A DNA stretch of 64,000 nucleotides, from positions 378,209 through 442,208 of the forward strand of contig CH003308.1 in NCBI GenBank assembly GCA_000149265.1. The letters are read 5' to 3'. Below are positions 1 through 9,339 of this stretch, piece by piece. Below the pieces are notes generated by a model that had not been told where the DNA came from, made no database searches, and saw only the letters and a program-made list of their open reading frames with translations. This stretch comes from Ciona savignyi (lineage: Eukaryota > Chordata > Ascidiacea > Phlebobranchia > Cionidae). Positions within the stretch are counted from its first letter, which is position 1, and each line of letters begins with the position of its first letter. The position numbers were made by a program, and so were the translations under genes.

Positions 1-163
1 ATTCAACACTTCTGAAAAGTTCAACTTGATTGGTTATTTTCTTCCTGTTATTATCACACATTAAACATATTGTTTACTGGTTCAATTTTGGTAAGCATAT
101 GGGAAGGGGCCAATAAAACATTTTGCTAATATAGAAACTCTCTATTAATTTATGGGTTTTAAG

Positions 164-709
164 TAGGGCTGCGAAAAACTAACGGTTAACCATGGTTAAC
201 CGTTTTTATGGTTAACCGTCACGTCAAATTTTAACCGTTTTTTAACGTTACTTTACCGCCCACATTTAATTGGGCGTAATTGCGTTTTAATAATCTTCAA
301 ATATACATAACTCCATTCACACGTTGATTGTTTCATTATTACGTAATATAAGCAACCATTCACACGTCGATTGTTTGATTGTCAACGTAATATACGCACC
401 ATTCACACGTCGATTGTTTGATTGTCAACGTAATATAAGCAACCATTCAGCTGCTGATTGTTTGACTTTTAACTTAATATTACGCATTACAATCAAAGCT
501 ATACTATGTGTCTTAAGGTGACATTTAAAAACTATAAAGTAACACATAAATAAGACCCGATAATGCCGGTAATTTCTTTGCTGCCTGAACTTTTTTTGCC
601 AAAAACGGTGCCGATTTGATGGTAGTTTAAAGAAAATCGGTTAACGGTTAACCGATTATTTTTACATCAGTTAACCGTTTTTTTAATTAACCGTTAATTC
701 GCAGCCCTA
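164..709. mobile_element. Non-autonomous hAT-type element (MITE) with 8-bp target duplication
   Basis: The left end begins TAGGGCTGCGAA and the right end finishes TTCGCAGCCCTA, so the ends are inverted copies of each other (about 25 bp with mismatches). The element is bounded on both sides by the same 8 bp, GTTTTAAG, at 156-163 and 710-717. Eight-bp duplications with short terminal inverted repeats are the mark of the hAT superfamily. Subterminal DNA on both sides is filled with inverted and direct copies of GGTTAACCG, which is typical of transposase-binding arrays. There is no transposase; a short open frame inside is just the tandem repeat read through. Family assignment is by end structure only. 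Confidence 0.85.
313..486. repeat. Tandem repeat, about 43-44 bp x 4, inside the hAT-type MITE
   Basis: Four successive units start CCATTCACACGT (the last CCATTCAGCTGC) and continue with GATTGTTTGATTGTCAACGTAATATA. The two middle units are nearly identical and the outer two are more diverged, a pattern expected when an array expands by internal slippage or unequal exchange. Confidence 0.8.
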
Positions 710-717
710 GTTTTAAG

Positions 718-2150
718 TATCCAGCTGTATTACATGTGTTAGTAGTAGATTATAATTATTATATTTGTACTGTTAATAAATTTCTTTGATTGTTTTTTTT
801 CACAAATAAGGTGCACCAGACTATAAGACACAACGTTCTTTCTTGAAAAGCATGTCTCCTGATAGAAGCCTTTTACCATAAAAAGAGGGTACCATAAAAA
901 CACCTGGTGAGTGGTGATACAAGCAGTATTCGCATTATACAAATATGAGGAGCAAGAGAGATAAATTCCACCTATTACTTAATAAATGTACCCGTTACAA
1001 TAGTACAGTTAACTAAAGAAAAAATATCTGAGTAAATACCACATATTCTGGGTGCTTTAAGCATTGTTTATTACAATGACAATGGTTTGTTTATGAAACA
1101 ATAATACAGGTACCGGTTTTGAGTGTAGACAATAAAGTATAAAGCACTATCTGATTCATACCTTGGGCGCACCGGATTAAGGTGCAACAGCAATAAATAA
1201 AAAAAAATATTTAAAGTGTGCCTCATGGTTTGTAAAATATACATTTTTATACTTTTGGGCATTTTCCGAGATGGTAATTTTAAGTCTATATAGGTTTTCT
1301 TACTTTAGTATATATACATCTTTCTTTATTAGTAATTAATTCTTTAAATTTTTGTTATATTAGTCGTCAAAGAATATTAGCGGCAATTATGCGAAAAGGT
1401 TTTACATTGTTTGTCTCCCGAAATTCCCCATGGGTTGAAATTAAACACCTACCCACCTCAGCACAATGTAAATTTACATTACTGAAATTTTTAACCTTAC
1501 TAACACCTCCATTTTCCAAATATACTTTCCATACCTGTCATGATCATACAACAAATAAAAAATGGAGTAAACACAACAATGGGTTCTGGAGTAAAAATAA
1601 TACCAGGATGTTTTATGCAATTTGTACGTAATTATAAGTTTATAGATAAAGTGTACTAAGCTTAGGGATGAGAAAAACAATTTTTCAGTTTCTAGGGAAT
1701 CAAGTCTTTAGAGATATGAAAACATAATCGCCAATTAAATCAGGTTATTAAAACTAAACTTATAACAAACAAAATGGACATAATCGACAAAATACATTAT
1801 CGTTTGTTATCGAAATAGTTCATGTATATGTTTTACGTCACATATATCACATTTAGAAGATATAAATGTTTATCACGTAATGATCTGATAAAATGTAGAT
1901 TTTTTATGGACGGATTTCGCGTTTCAAGATCCTACAAGAATAGGGAAGTTTATTATGATAATAGGCCCTAAAAATTAAAAAAAAAATTACCGCACACTGT
2001 TCTTCAGGGCTATATATTGTTTTGGTCTTAATTAAGTTTTGATTGTTCATTATTGTTCTTTCGTATACGTTTGGCGGCCACGTCCGCTATATTTATTAAA
2101 TTATATCCTTTTTTGAAATGACGTGTTTTAACGAATGTATGTTTTGCGGG
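718..2150. other. Intergenic DNA without a recognisable gene
   Basis: AT-rich sequence with short open frames on both strands (for example 1389-1631 and 1474-1680) that lack codon bias, conserved motifs and plausible splice partners. I see no RNA gene or mobile element with clear ends here. Confidence 0.6.
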
Positions 2151-2648
2151 CAACGCTAAATCGAGGGAAAGCGGTAAGAAGGAAAACTGTGGAAATTAAT
2201 TTTACCCTTTTCCTAAACATTAATCTCCCCAGAACCAACCCTAACTACAACCCCATGTTTAAAACTGACTCCAATGCCCTAATCTTCATTTTAATATGCG
2301 GTTTCCCTCCTTCCAGCCCGCCATTTTCCCTCCTTTTAGTTTTAGTTTCCCAATGTTTTGCCGTCTTTTGCTGCTTCTGTGTCGTGATTTGATTTGTTTG
2401 CTATTTTTTTATACCGGCCAAAAAATGTTTTAACTAAACTAAATTACTGCTGGGAGCAGGGGAAAACTAAAAGGAGGGATACTGCACAGTAAAATGAAGA
2501 TTGGGCAATTAGAGACAGTTTTAAACACGGAGTTGAAGTTAGGGTTGGTTCTGAGGTTAATATTAGTGTTTAGGGCAGGGTTTAAATTATTTTCCTAATT
2601 TTACTGTGTAGTTTCCCTTCATCCCGCTTTCCCTCATTTTAGTGTTGA
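2151..2648. repeat. Foldback (long inverted repeat), arms about 200 bp
   Basis: The left arm, about 2151-2350, reappears inverted at about 2455-2648. Matching landmarks are CAACGCTAAATCGAGGGAAAGCGG on the left against the reverse of CCGCTTTCCCTCATTTTAGTGTTG on the right, and CAGAACCAACCCTAACT on the left against AGTTAGGGTTGGTTCTG on the right. The loop is roughly 100 bp. A further shorter direct copy of right-arm sequence lies at about 2660-2735 (GGGAGCAGGGTAAGAACTAG and onward). The structure would form a long hairpin in single strands. It may be a foldback or MITE-like element, but I could not define target duplications. The open frame at 2135-2392 is a by-product of the left arm. Confidence 0.75.
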
Positions 2649-3228
2649 CCCTGGGACTTGGGAGCAGGGTAAGAACTAGTTCCTTGCTTCCCGTTTAACC
2701 TCATTTCTTCCCTTTTGTGTTGCCCAATCTTTCAGCTGGCTGCCAAACGCGCAAACATAGCTGGAAACTCATTTAAACCTAGTGGAATCTTTAGACGTGA
2801 TAGTAAAACTAATCAAAGCATACCTTTTACTGATGGGGAGGCACTAGTGTAGCTTAATGAACATTCTCTATTAAGGAAAACTAGGAGACACTTACTGACC
2901 CATGGGTACCAAAATGTGATTTTCCAGAGCGTACCCATAATAATTTAATTAAATAAATTTAATTTATCCAGGAAAAAATAATTGAGCTAAAGACACTTGT
3001 TCAACCATATCATTCAATGCCACAACTAATTATACCCGTTTTTTTTATAAAGTAAATCAATTAATTAGCTTTAGGTACTATCTATGAATAAAGCGATCCT
3101 CCAAATCCACCCTTTGCCTTGCATAATAACGCAGGATGCTGAGAATAAATTTATGCTATTACGTTTTATGATTACTAATAAACTTTTGGTTTGGCTACAG
3201 CGGTACTTTACCACCGAAGTTCGAGCAG
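2649..3228. other. Intergenic DNA, partial repeat copy then nothing recognised
   Basis: The first about 90 bases hold a degenerate extra copy of the foldback arm. The remainder is AT-rich and shows no gene, RNA or terminal repeats that I can support. Confidence 0.5.
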
Positions 3229-3292
3229 AATAATCGGATAAAATAACCGCAGCAAAAAAACAGTTCTTCTGTGCTTATTCTATCCGATTATT
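3229..3292. repeat. Short perfect-like hairpin
   Basis: AATAATCGGATAAAATAA (3229-3246) is mirrored by TTATTCTATCCGATTATT (about 3275-3292) with one mismatch and a loop of about 28 bases. It sits between the foldback and the minisatellite. It could be the remnant of a small palindromic element. Confidence 0.55.
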
Positions 3293-3343
3293 TTTCAAGA
3301 AATAGGATAAGATAGGATATTCATGCTGGTGACCAGTCAACTG

Positions 3344-3569
3344 AACCCCTTACAATTGAACCCCTTACAACTGAACCCCATTTAACTAAACCCCTTTCAA
3401 CTGAACCCCTTACAACTAAACCCTTTACAACTAAACCCCTTTTAACTGAACCCCGCTTACAACAAAACCCCTACATCCCGACCCCTTGCAACTGAACCCT
3501 TTACAACTAAACCCCTTACAACTGAACCCCTATCAACTAAACCCCTTTTAAATAATCCCCTTTACAACG
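3344..3569. repeat. 15-bp minisatellite, about 15 copies
   Basis: Fifteen successive units follow the consensus AACCCCTTACAACTG. Most differ by one to three substitutions and two have changed length. The run is followed by unique sequence. Because 15 is a multiple of three the array stays open in one frame for stretches, but it has no start codon or flanking exon and I do not treat it as coding. Confidence 0.9.
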
Positions 3570-4229
3570 TAATCAAGGTTCACGTCGTCATATCTCAAAT
3601 TTAATAGTGATAAAGTTTAATGTTCAGAGTTTGTTTTCATTATCAGTATAAAAAATGTTACGACTCTTGAAGTAAACCACAGGTATACCAGTACTTTTAT
3701 TCGCATCAACCACGCAACACCACAGCGGTATAAAAAGACTACAGGGTGTCACGCCCTCCCTCTTCACACACGCCCCAACCCATTATTCAATTTTTTTAAT
3801 GTAGGCTGTAGGCCAGCGGTTCCCAAACTTTTTTTTTGTTGGCGGCGCCTTTTGTTAACTTATTAAACCTTGCGGCTCCCCTCATAAAACAAAAAAAAAT
3901 TGTTTTTTTTCAAATCATAAACTCAACTATAACTACACGCAAACAGGTGAAAGAAATATCCAGTCTGGGTAAAACGTTTCATACGTGTTAGCTATTGTGA
4001 AATTAAAATCCATTTCCCAAATCTATATTATATACGTAATTCGTATTTTTTTTAAGTAAAAACAAAAAATTAGAGTTAAATATTTTAGAGTTTAAAAGAA
4101 ATAAAACTAAAAAAATAAAGTAAAAAAAATATTACACACATGAACACCACATCCATAAAAAAAAGTTAAACAAACAAGGTCCCAGCTACCTTATTTGGTT
4201 TCATCTTTAACTGGAGGAACAACTTAACC
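3570..4229. other. Intergenic DNA with a lone hAT-like terminus and A/T-rich low complexity
   Basis: At about 3812 CAGCGGTTCCCAAACTTTTT matches the kind of terminal sequence common in hAT-type elements. The partner inverted end and a duplication were not found, so it is at best a one-ended fragment. 3890-4140 is dominated by A and T runs. Confidence 0.35.
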
Positions 4230-4484
4230 TGTCCGACAGATAAGTTCAGTGGTTTAGTGCGTCGCCTTTCAATCGAAGAATTGCAGGTACGAAACTGGTC
4301 GGTTGAGGCAAGGCACTTAACGTACATTGTCTGAACCCAGCGCGGATTAATGGGTTCTCATAAATAGAAGGGACGTGTTAATCACTTACAACACATTGCA
4401 ATAGCTAAGGTAACACGACGATGTTCGCGAGGTAATCTGACTGCTCGTGTGGTTTTCCCATTAACGGGGATAAACATGAATATA
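4230..4484 (+). mobile_element. tRNA-derived SINE-like repeat, copy A
   Basis: The head (about 4230-4305) resembles a tRNA: CAGTGGTTTAGTGCGTCGCC in the position of a box A region, and GCAGGTACGAAACTGG in the position of box B. It is followed by the family body AAGGCACTTAACGTACATTG, TGAACCCAGCGCGGATTAATG, GCAATAGCT..GGTAAC, GAGGTAATCTGAC, and the end TTTTCCCATTAACGGGGATA. The same modules in the same order occur in the copies at 7158, 8519 and 28467. A composite SINE of this general kind has been described in Ciona (Cics-1); identity with that family is inferred. Confidence 0.75.
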
Positions 4485-4838
4485 CCAACAACCCCATATA
4501 TCCATATACAACACGCAAATTGTGTATGACTGTAATATAGCTACCATGCCCCAGAATTTAACAGGAAGGGTAAATAACTCTCCATAAATTATGTGATTTT
4601 ATTAGAACATTATACGATGTAATTTTATAACTATTATTCACCCATTAATAATTGAACACAGCATAACATAATCGGGCATTTATGGTGAAGGCACAAACTT
4701 GGTCAAAACTGTAATTGAGGTCCACTTTATAAATAAGTTCATAATCTTCTATCAGCCGTAGCGATGTTGGCCACTAAAATCGAGTATTTTAACATCCCAA
4801 GACCGAGTCTCCATTACGTTACAATGGAATCAAACTCT

Positions 4839-6034
4839 TTACATCCGGTCACTATTTGCGATCCGTATAACGGTCGGAGCCGATACAGTTGGACGTACCG
4901 AGACTCGAGTTTTTTCTTTTCTTTTCTTCGTATACGGAAAGAACCGGAGTCGATAATCGGCAAACGACGCGCTCACAGCCGCCATGTTTATTGTGTTATC
5001 ATAGCAAGACGACAATCCGACAAAGATCGTGGAAGCGTTGGGTGGTCGGACGTATTTCACTATGAGGTAGAGAAAGTCGCTTATGATGCATAACGCTGTA
5101 CATGCGACAATGCGGTTGATCATTTTCATTACTGCGCCATCACGTCGCTTTTGTATATGACGAAATATAGGGTATAGCAGCAAGGACAATAGAATGAGAT
5201 TGAAGAAAGTCGAAAAAGAGAAAAAAATGGGGGAGTATAGATTGACGAGCTTTAGAGCGGAACGGAGGTCACCTGATAATATACATCCAGTCGGGGAGGA
5301 TTCGTATTGGAGGACTTTAAGCTGAAACCCCAACGTCGCGATTTGGAACCCGACTATCCCAACCAGTGTAAATATGCTCAGCCCGCGAATCTGTGGATTT
5401 GTGGAATAAACTAGCTTTTTTATTCCAGTTTGTTTATACCGAGCTTTTTTGAGCATGCGATAAGTTCTTCACGCCCATTTTTTATTGATATTAATATAAG
5501 ATTTCGCCTGCAACCATTTCAGCCACACTCCTTTCCTACCTTATTCGAGTTGAGTTTCTTGAGTGCTGGGTTCATGTAAAGAGTCATTTGGCGGATCCAT
5601 AATATGGTGTAGGGAAGAAACCGGTTGAGGGCGTGCAAGATCAAGTTGAAGACGAGAAATGACGAGCATATGACGTCATTAATATGTCCGGCCCGCAGCT
5701 CGATCTCGTAGAAAGAGCTACGCAGAAATAAAAAAACATGCCCCAACATCCAGAACATGTTTGTCAACTTTAAAGATTTCTGGGCGAACCGAAAGTGATA
5801 CACGATCGATGACGTCATCAAAATAAAATTGATGACGACAATGACGCCAGCCATAACATCTTCTGTAAACCCCGAACCGATAAAAGTTCTTCGCCTCGTC
5901 AAATTCTTCATTACGACGGTAGTGAGATTCATCATGACGTCAGGAGTCAGGTTCGTCATAATATTAGTTGTAACGTCATAATTAATTTGACTGTTTAATG
6001 CAATATGTCTGAAATCTGCCATAACGCTCGGCAT
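4839..6034 (-). CDS. Seven-transmembrane receptor-like protein, two exons
   Basis: This minus-strand gene reads from ATG at 6034. The N-terminus has sequons NLT at residues 28, 36 and 44. Hydrophobic segments follow: VMAGVIVVINFILMTSSIVY, a second around FWMLGHVFLFL, a third around SSFLVFNLILHALNRF, then in the second exon LSIFTLVGIVGFQIATLGF, IFFSFSTFFNLILLSLLLYP, MINRIVACTALCIISDFLYL and a weaker last one near VGLSSCYDNTINMAAV. That is seven, with NRF at the place of the DRY-type motif after segment three and a basic tail. I cannot name a ligand or family. The intron is unresolved. The best donor (GTAGGA after 5540) does not match the phase of the nearest acceptor (exon start 5466). A weaker pair, exon 1 ending 5527 and exon 2 starting 5443 (83-bp intron), keeps the frame and gives about 370 residues. 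A TTTATT at 4598-4603 could be the minus-strand polyadenylation signal. It is more likely a lineage-specific receptor than a pseudogene. Confidence 0.65.
5671..5942. promoter_or_regulatory. Three TGACGTCA palindromes inside the receptor exon
   Basis: Perfect CRE-type octamers occur at 5671-5678, 5810-5817 and 5935-5942. They are read in two different frames by the receptor gene (Asp-Val twice, Met-Thr-Ser once), so a repeated peptide does not fully explain them. A fourth perfect copy lies upstream of the receptor at 7922-7929. CREB/ATF-type proteins bind this octamer; function here is inference. Confidence 0.35.
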
Positions 6035-7157
6035 TTCCTGTTAAACGGAAGTTTGAATAAGATTAATTTTAATAAAACGAAAGTATCTTGTTATATGATA
6101 TACTAAATAATCTTGAAATAATTTACCCAACTTGCGTAAACAACACACTTATGCAATATAAATATAGTATTTAGCCACCGATTGTTCCTTTCCTGACATA
6201 ATATCCTACGCTACATTATGCAATAGAGCCGATAATAGAGTAGCGTGAGAGCAGTCTCATTTTTTTCTCGGGCGTTTAAATCACGTCCATCTTAAGCTTG
6301 ACCCACATTATAAATATTCGATTTAATACAGTTTTTATCCTCTGCTGTGTTGGCTACCTCTACTTCTATTAGTGCCATTCATATTATAGCCTGTTGTTTT
6401 ACGGCGATCGTGTGTTTACTCGAGATGCGATCTAATGTCACTTATTGGCTTGGGTAATAGGGGAGAAAATTAACATGGTTGCGTGACAGAATTGGCGATA
6501 AAGTGCTTTTTCGTTGTTCGTCTTAAAACTTTGCAAACCCACACGAACATCCGACAATACACAATTCGTTCTCGCGCAGTTCAACACATTTTTTCAGCTG
6601 CACAAAGCATACAAAATATTACGTCATAAACCATTTTGTCAAATTCTCCGTCGAATTTTAAAAGTTCTAAATCGTTGAATGTTTACGTAACAATTAGACC
6701 TGCGGCGGTAGAAGCTTTTCTTTTTGGAGCTTCACAATTCCTAGACATTGCGATGCTACATTTCTAATATGACATCACGTGTTTTTATATCTGTGCCTAT
6801 TGAATAAAATAATACAATATGGTAAACCAGTCTGACGATTTTTTTCTTATTTTTTATACGCAGAAATAGACAATGTATTGTTATTTTGATTTACGGTTTC
6901 ATTTAAAAAAAGGGGCACTTGTTGGTTATACTTATTTTATGGCCGCTATTCCAAATTGTATGTAACGAATTGGCCATTGGAAGGAAAAACAGTTTTAACT
7001 TGTACAAAACTATCCGACATGTTAGCCCATATTTTCTGGGTGACCATAAATCCACATATAAGCAGGTAACGGGAGGGCAGTTTCGCAAAATCCCGAAATA
7101 CAGCATAAGTTCTCTGGCATATATAGTTTTTAACGGTATTTAGACAAAAAAATAGTT
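6035..7157. other. 5' flank of the receptor gene, nothing else recognised
   Basis: This stretch upstream of the receptor start would contain its promoter. I see no convincing TATA box at a sensible distance and no coding exon. The two overlapping short open frames on opposite strands at 6903-7143 have no recognisable content. Confidence 0.45.
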
Positions 7158-7412
7158 GTTCAATCGGAAGGTTGCAGGTTCGAAACTAGTCGCTAGCTAG
7201 TGTCCTTGGGTAAGGCACTTAACAGACATTGCCTGAACCCAGCAGCGGATTAATGGGTTCTACTTAATTAAAGGAACGTGTGAATCATACATAACACACT
7301 GCAATAGTTCCGGTAAACCGACGATGGGCGCGAGGTAATCTGGCGGTTGCCCGTGTGTAAACCCCCTTGGTTTTCCCATTCACGGGAATAAACATAAATA
7401 TCCTATCCTAAT
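7158..7412 (+). mobile_element. tRNA-derived SINE-like repeat, copy B (5' truncated)
   Basis: Starts within the tRNA-like head at TTCAATCGGAAGGTTGCAGG and has the best box B of the set, GGTTCGAAACT. The body follows in family order: GTCCTTGGGTAAGGCACTTA, GACATTGCCTGAACCCAGC, GCGGATTAATGGGTTCTAC, GCAATAGTTCCGGTAA, GGGCGCGAGGTAATCTG. It ends TATCCTATCCTA, the tail found on other copies. Confidence 0.8.
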
Positions 7413-8399
7413 CTAGAAATAATATATACCTCAATAGAACGTGATTAAAAGTCTTATTTGAAATAACTTTCAAAGTGTGACTGTGGGTTGTGTGCAATGC
7501 GTTAGCTGTTTGAATTGTGTGGGTTGAATTGGTTGTAAGGTTTGTGCGTGTAGAGCGCGGGGGCGTATTGTGCGTGTGGAACTTGTTCGGCGGATTTGAC
7601 GTGTTGGACATGTGAGGCGTCTGTGACGTGTGGGGCTGGGCTAGTTGGCCGTGTGGTTGTAGGTCATTCTATATTTAGTTTGTTATTCAGCTCATTATTC
7701 GTATTTAGGTCCTTTATCAACTTTGAATCACTCAATGAGCCACCTACCGACTTTATTTCAAGCTTAAATGACTTGGGAATGAAAACCAAATTGTCACGCT
7801 TTTAGCTAAAGGAGGTGGACGACATTATAGGCGTGCAAAGAATTGGGAGGGATCGAGTGATTGCATCGTTGTATGTCCAGAGAAAAAAACTGGACAAGTG
7901 TGTTCATATTTTCCTGATTTGTGACGTCACAAAATGACGTTAATAGCCGGGCTTAATGTACACACTTAGGTCCATTTATTCAAATAGCATTTTTTCCAAC
8001 ACAAAAATAAATGCCATTTGTGAATTCCATTGTTCGGTCAAATAAATTAAATTAATTGTGTGAACCAATATTCAATATTTTGTGTGAACCAATATTCAAT
8101 TTTCATTTTTTTTGGCTGGAGATTTTGTTCTCCCCGTGGTCGTATCCAGGTGGGCTACACATCCAGGTAGGTAAAATGACACACACTGAAAAACATCACC
8201 TCCCATGATCATACCCGCAACTTTCATTATCACAATATCTCAAGATGCTGGACCTATAGGAAACATAGCGCGGAACCTAGCGGACCTGTACAAAGTAGAG
8301 GGACTTCCGAATTGCAAAACGGCAACAGTATTTGTTTGTTTGTTTTTGGCAGGATGAAAGGTTAAAGACTGTAGCAACTCGTACAAATATAAGTTTTTA
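7413..8399. other. Intergenic DNA without a gene
   Basis: It holds a G/T-rich stretch (about 7480-7650, giving opposed short open frames), one CRE octamer at 7922-7929 and a short direct repeat at 8057-8100. I see no exon or RNA gene. Confidence 0.5.
8057..8100. repeat. Two direct copies of a 20-bp sequence
   Basis: TGTGTGAACCAATATTCAAT occurs twice, separated by four bases. Recent local duplication. Confidence 0.7.
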
Positions 8400-8478
8400 A
8401 GAAAACCAAGGGGGTTAACACGCGGGAAATCGTCAGATCACCTCGCGCCCACCGTCGGGTTACCCAACGACATATGAT
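8400..8478 (-). mobile_element. SINE-like repeat, 3'-terminal fragment
   Basis: AACCAAGGGGGTTAACACGC, then GATCACCTCGCGCCCACCG and GGGTTACCCAACGAC, match the 3' part of the neighbouring minus-strand copy at 8519-8838 in order and orientation. The rest of this copy is missing, so it is either a truncated insertion or part of a local duplication of its neighbour. Confidence 0.7.
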
Positions 8479-8518
8479 ATGTATAAATATCGTAATTACG
8501 TAACTCGTTATATATTAT

Positions 8519-8838
8519 AGGATAGGATATTCATGTTTATCCCCGTGAATGGGAAATCCAAGGGGGTTAACACACGGGCAATCGTCAGATCACCTCGGGC
8601 CCACCGTCGGGTTACCCAACGACTTATTATATGCCGTTGGGTTACCGGAGCTATTGCAGTGTGTTGTGTATGAAAGACACGTTCAATTTTGTAGAAACCC
8701 TTAATCCGCTGGGTTCAGGCAGTGTCCATTGAGTGCCTTGCCCAAGGACACAACCGACTAGCTAGCGACCAATTTCGCACCTTCAACCTTTCGATTAAAG
8801 GCGACGCACTTCACCGCCAGACTAACCGGCCGGACTAT
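8519..8838 (-). mobile_element. tRNA-derived SINE-like repeat, copy C (most complete)
   Basis: Read on the minus strand it starts CCGGCCGGTTAGTCTGGCGG (tRNA-like box A region), passes GTGCGTCGCCTTTAATCGAA and a degenerate box B, then TGTCCTTGGGCAAGGCACTC, CTGCCTGAACCCAGCGGATT, CTGCAATAGCTCCGGTAACC and GAGGTGATCTGACGATTGCC, and ends in CACGGGGATAAACATGAATA followed by TATCCTATC. It is the longest copy in the window and defines the family layout. Confidence 0.85.
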
Positions 8839-9339
8839 TTCGGCAGACGGTTTTGCGCTTGCTTTGTAATTTTCGTATATTATTTTTCACCATAAACCGC
8901 GGATAATATCTTATTATCCGCGCATTTTCTGATTTAAATAACGTCGAATTTTCAACACTTAAAGCACAAAGTAAAATGCCATGACTTTTCGTTTCCGACT
9001 TCCGTTGTTCCGCTTTTTATATAATAGTAAATATTAAAAAAGAATTAACAACCAAAAGACATGTTTTTTTTTACTACGAAATTAAACACGTAGGGACATA
9101 TATAAAATATTAAAAGATACAGCGAAAGCAAGGGAAGTTATCTGGTTTGGTACTGAAATCCATTGCACGTGAAAACATACTAAATTTGCTTTTTCTATCT
9201 ATTTAAAGATTGGATTTTAATTCTGTGTTGCCTATACCGTAAAACGCAATCTATTTACGTCATGGTAAGATATGGATTGCTGATGTTAATTTGATACCAA
9301 GCTTTGAAGTACAACCACTATCCTAGATCATCAGTAGGT
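8839..9339 (+). other. Immediate 5' flank of the first EHBP1 coding exon
   Basis: No TATA box or other core promoter element stands out. The coding exon may have an acceptor just before it (ATCATCAG ending at 9334), so the true transcription start could be further upstream, or the messenger could receive a spliced leader. Confidence 0.35.

Noticed and set aside
3812-3835. hAT-type terminus CAGCGGTTCCCAAAC
   Set aside because: No partner end or target duplication found downstream.
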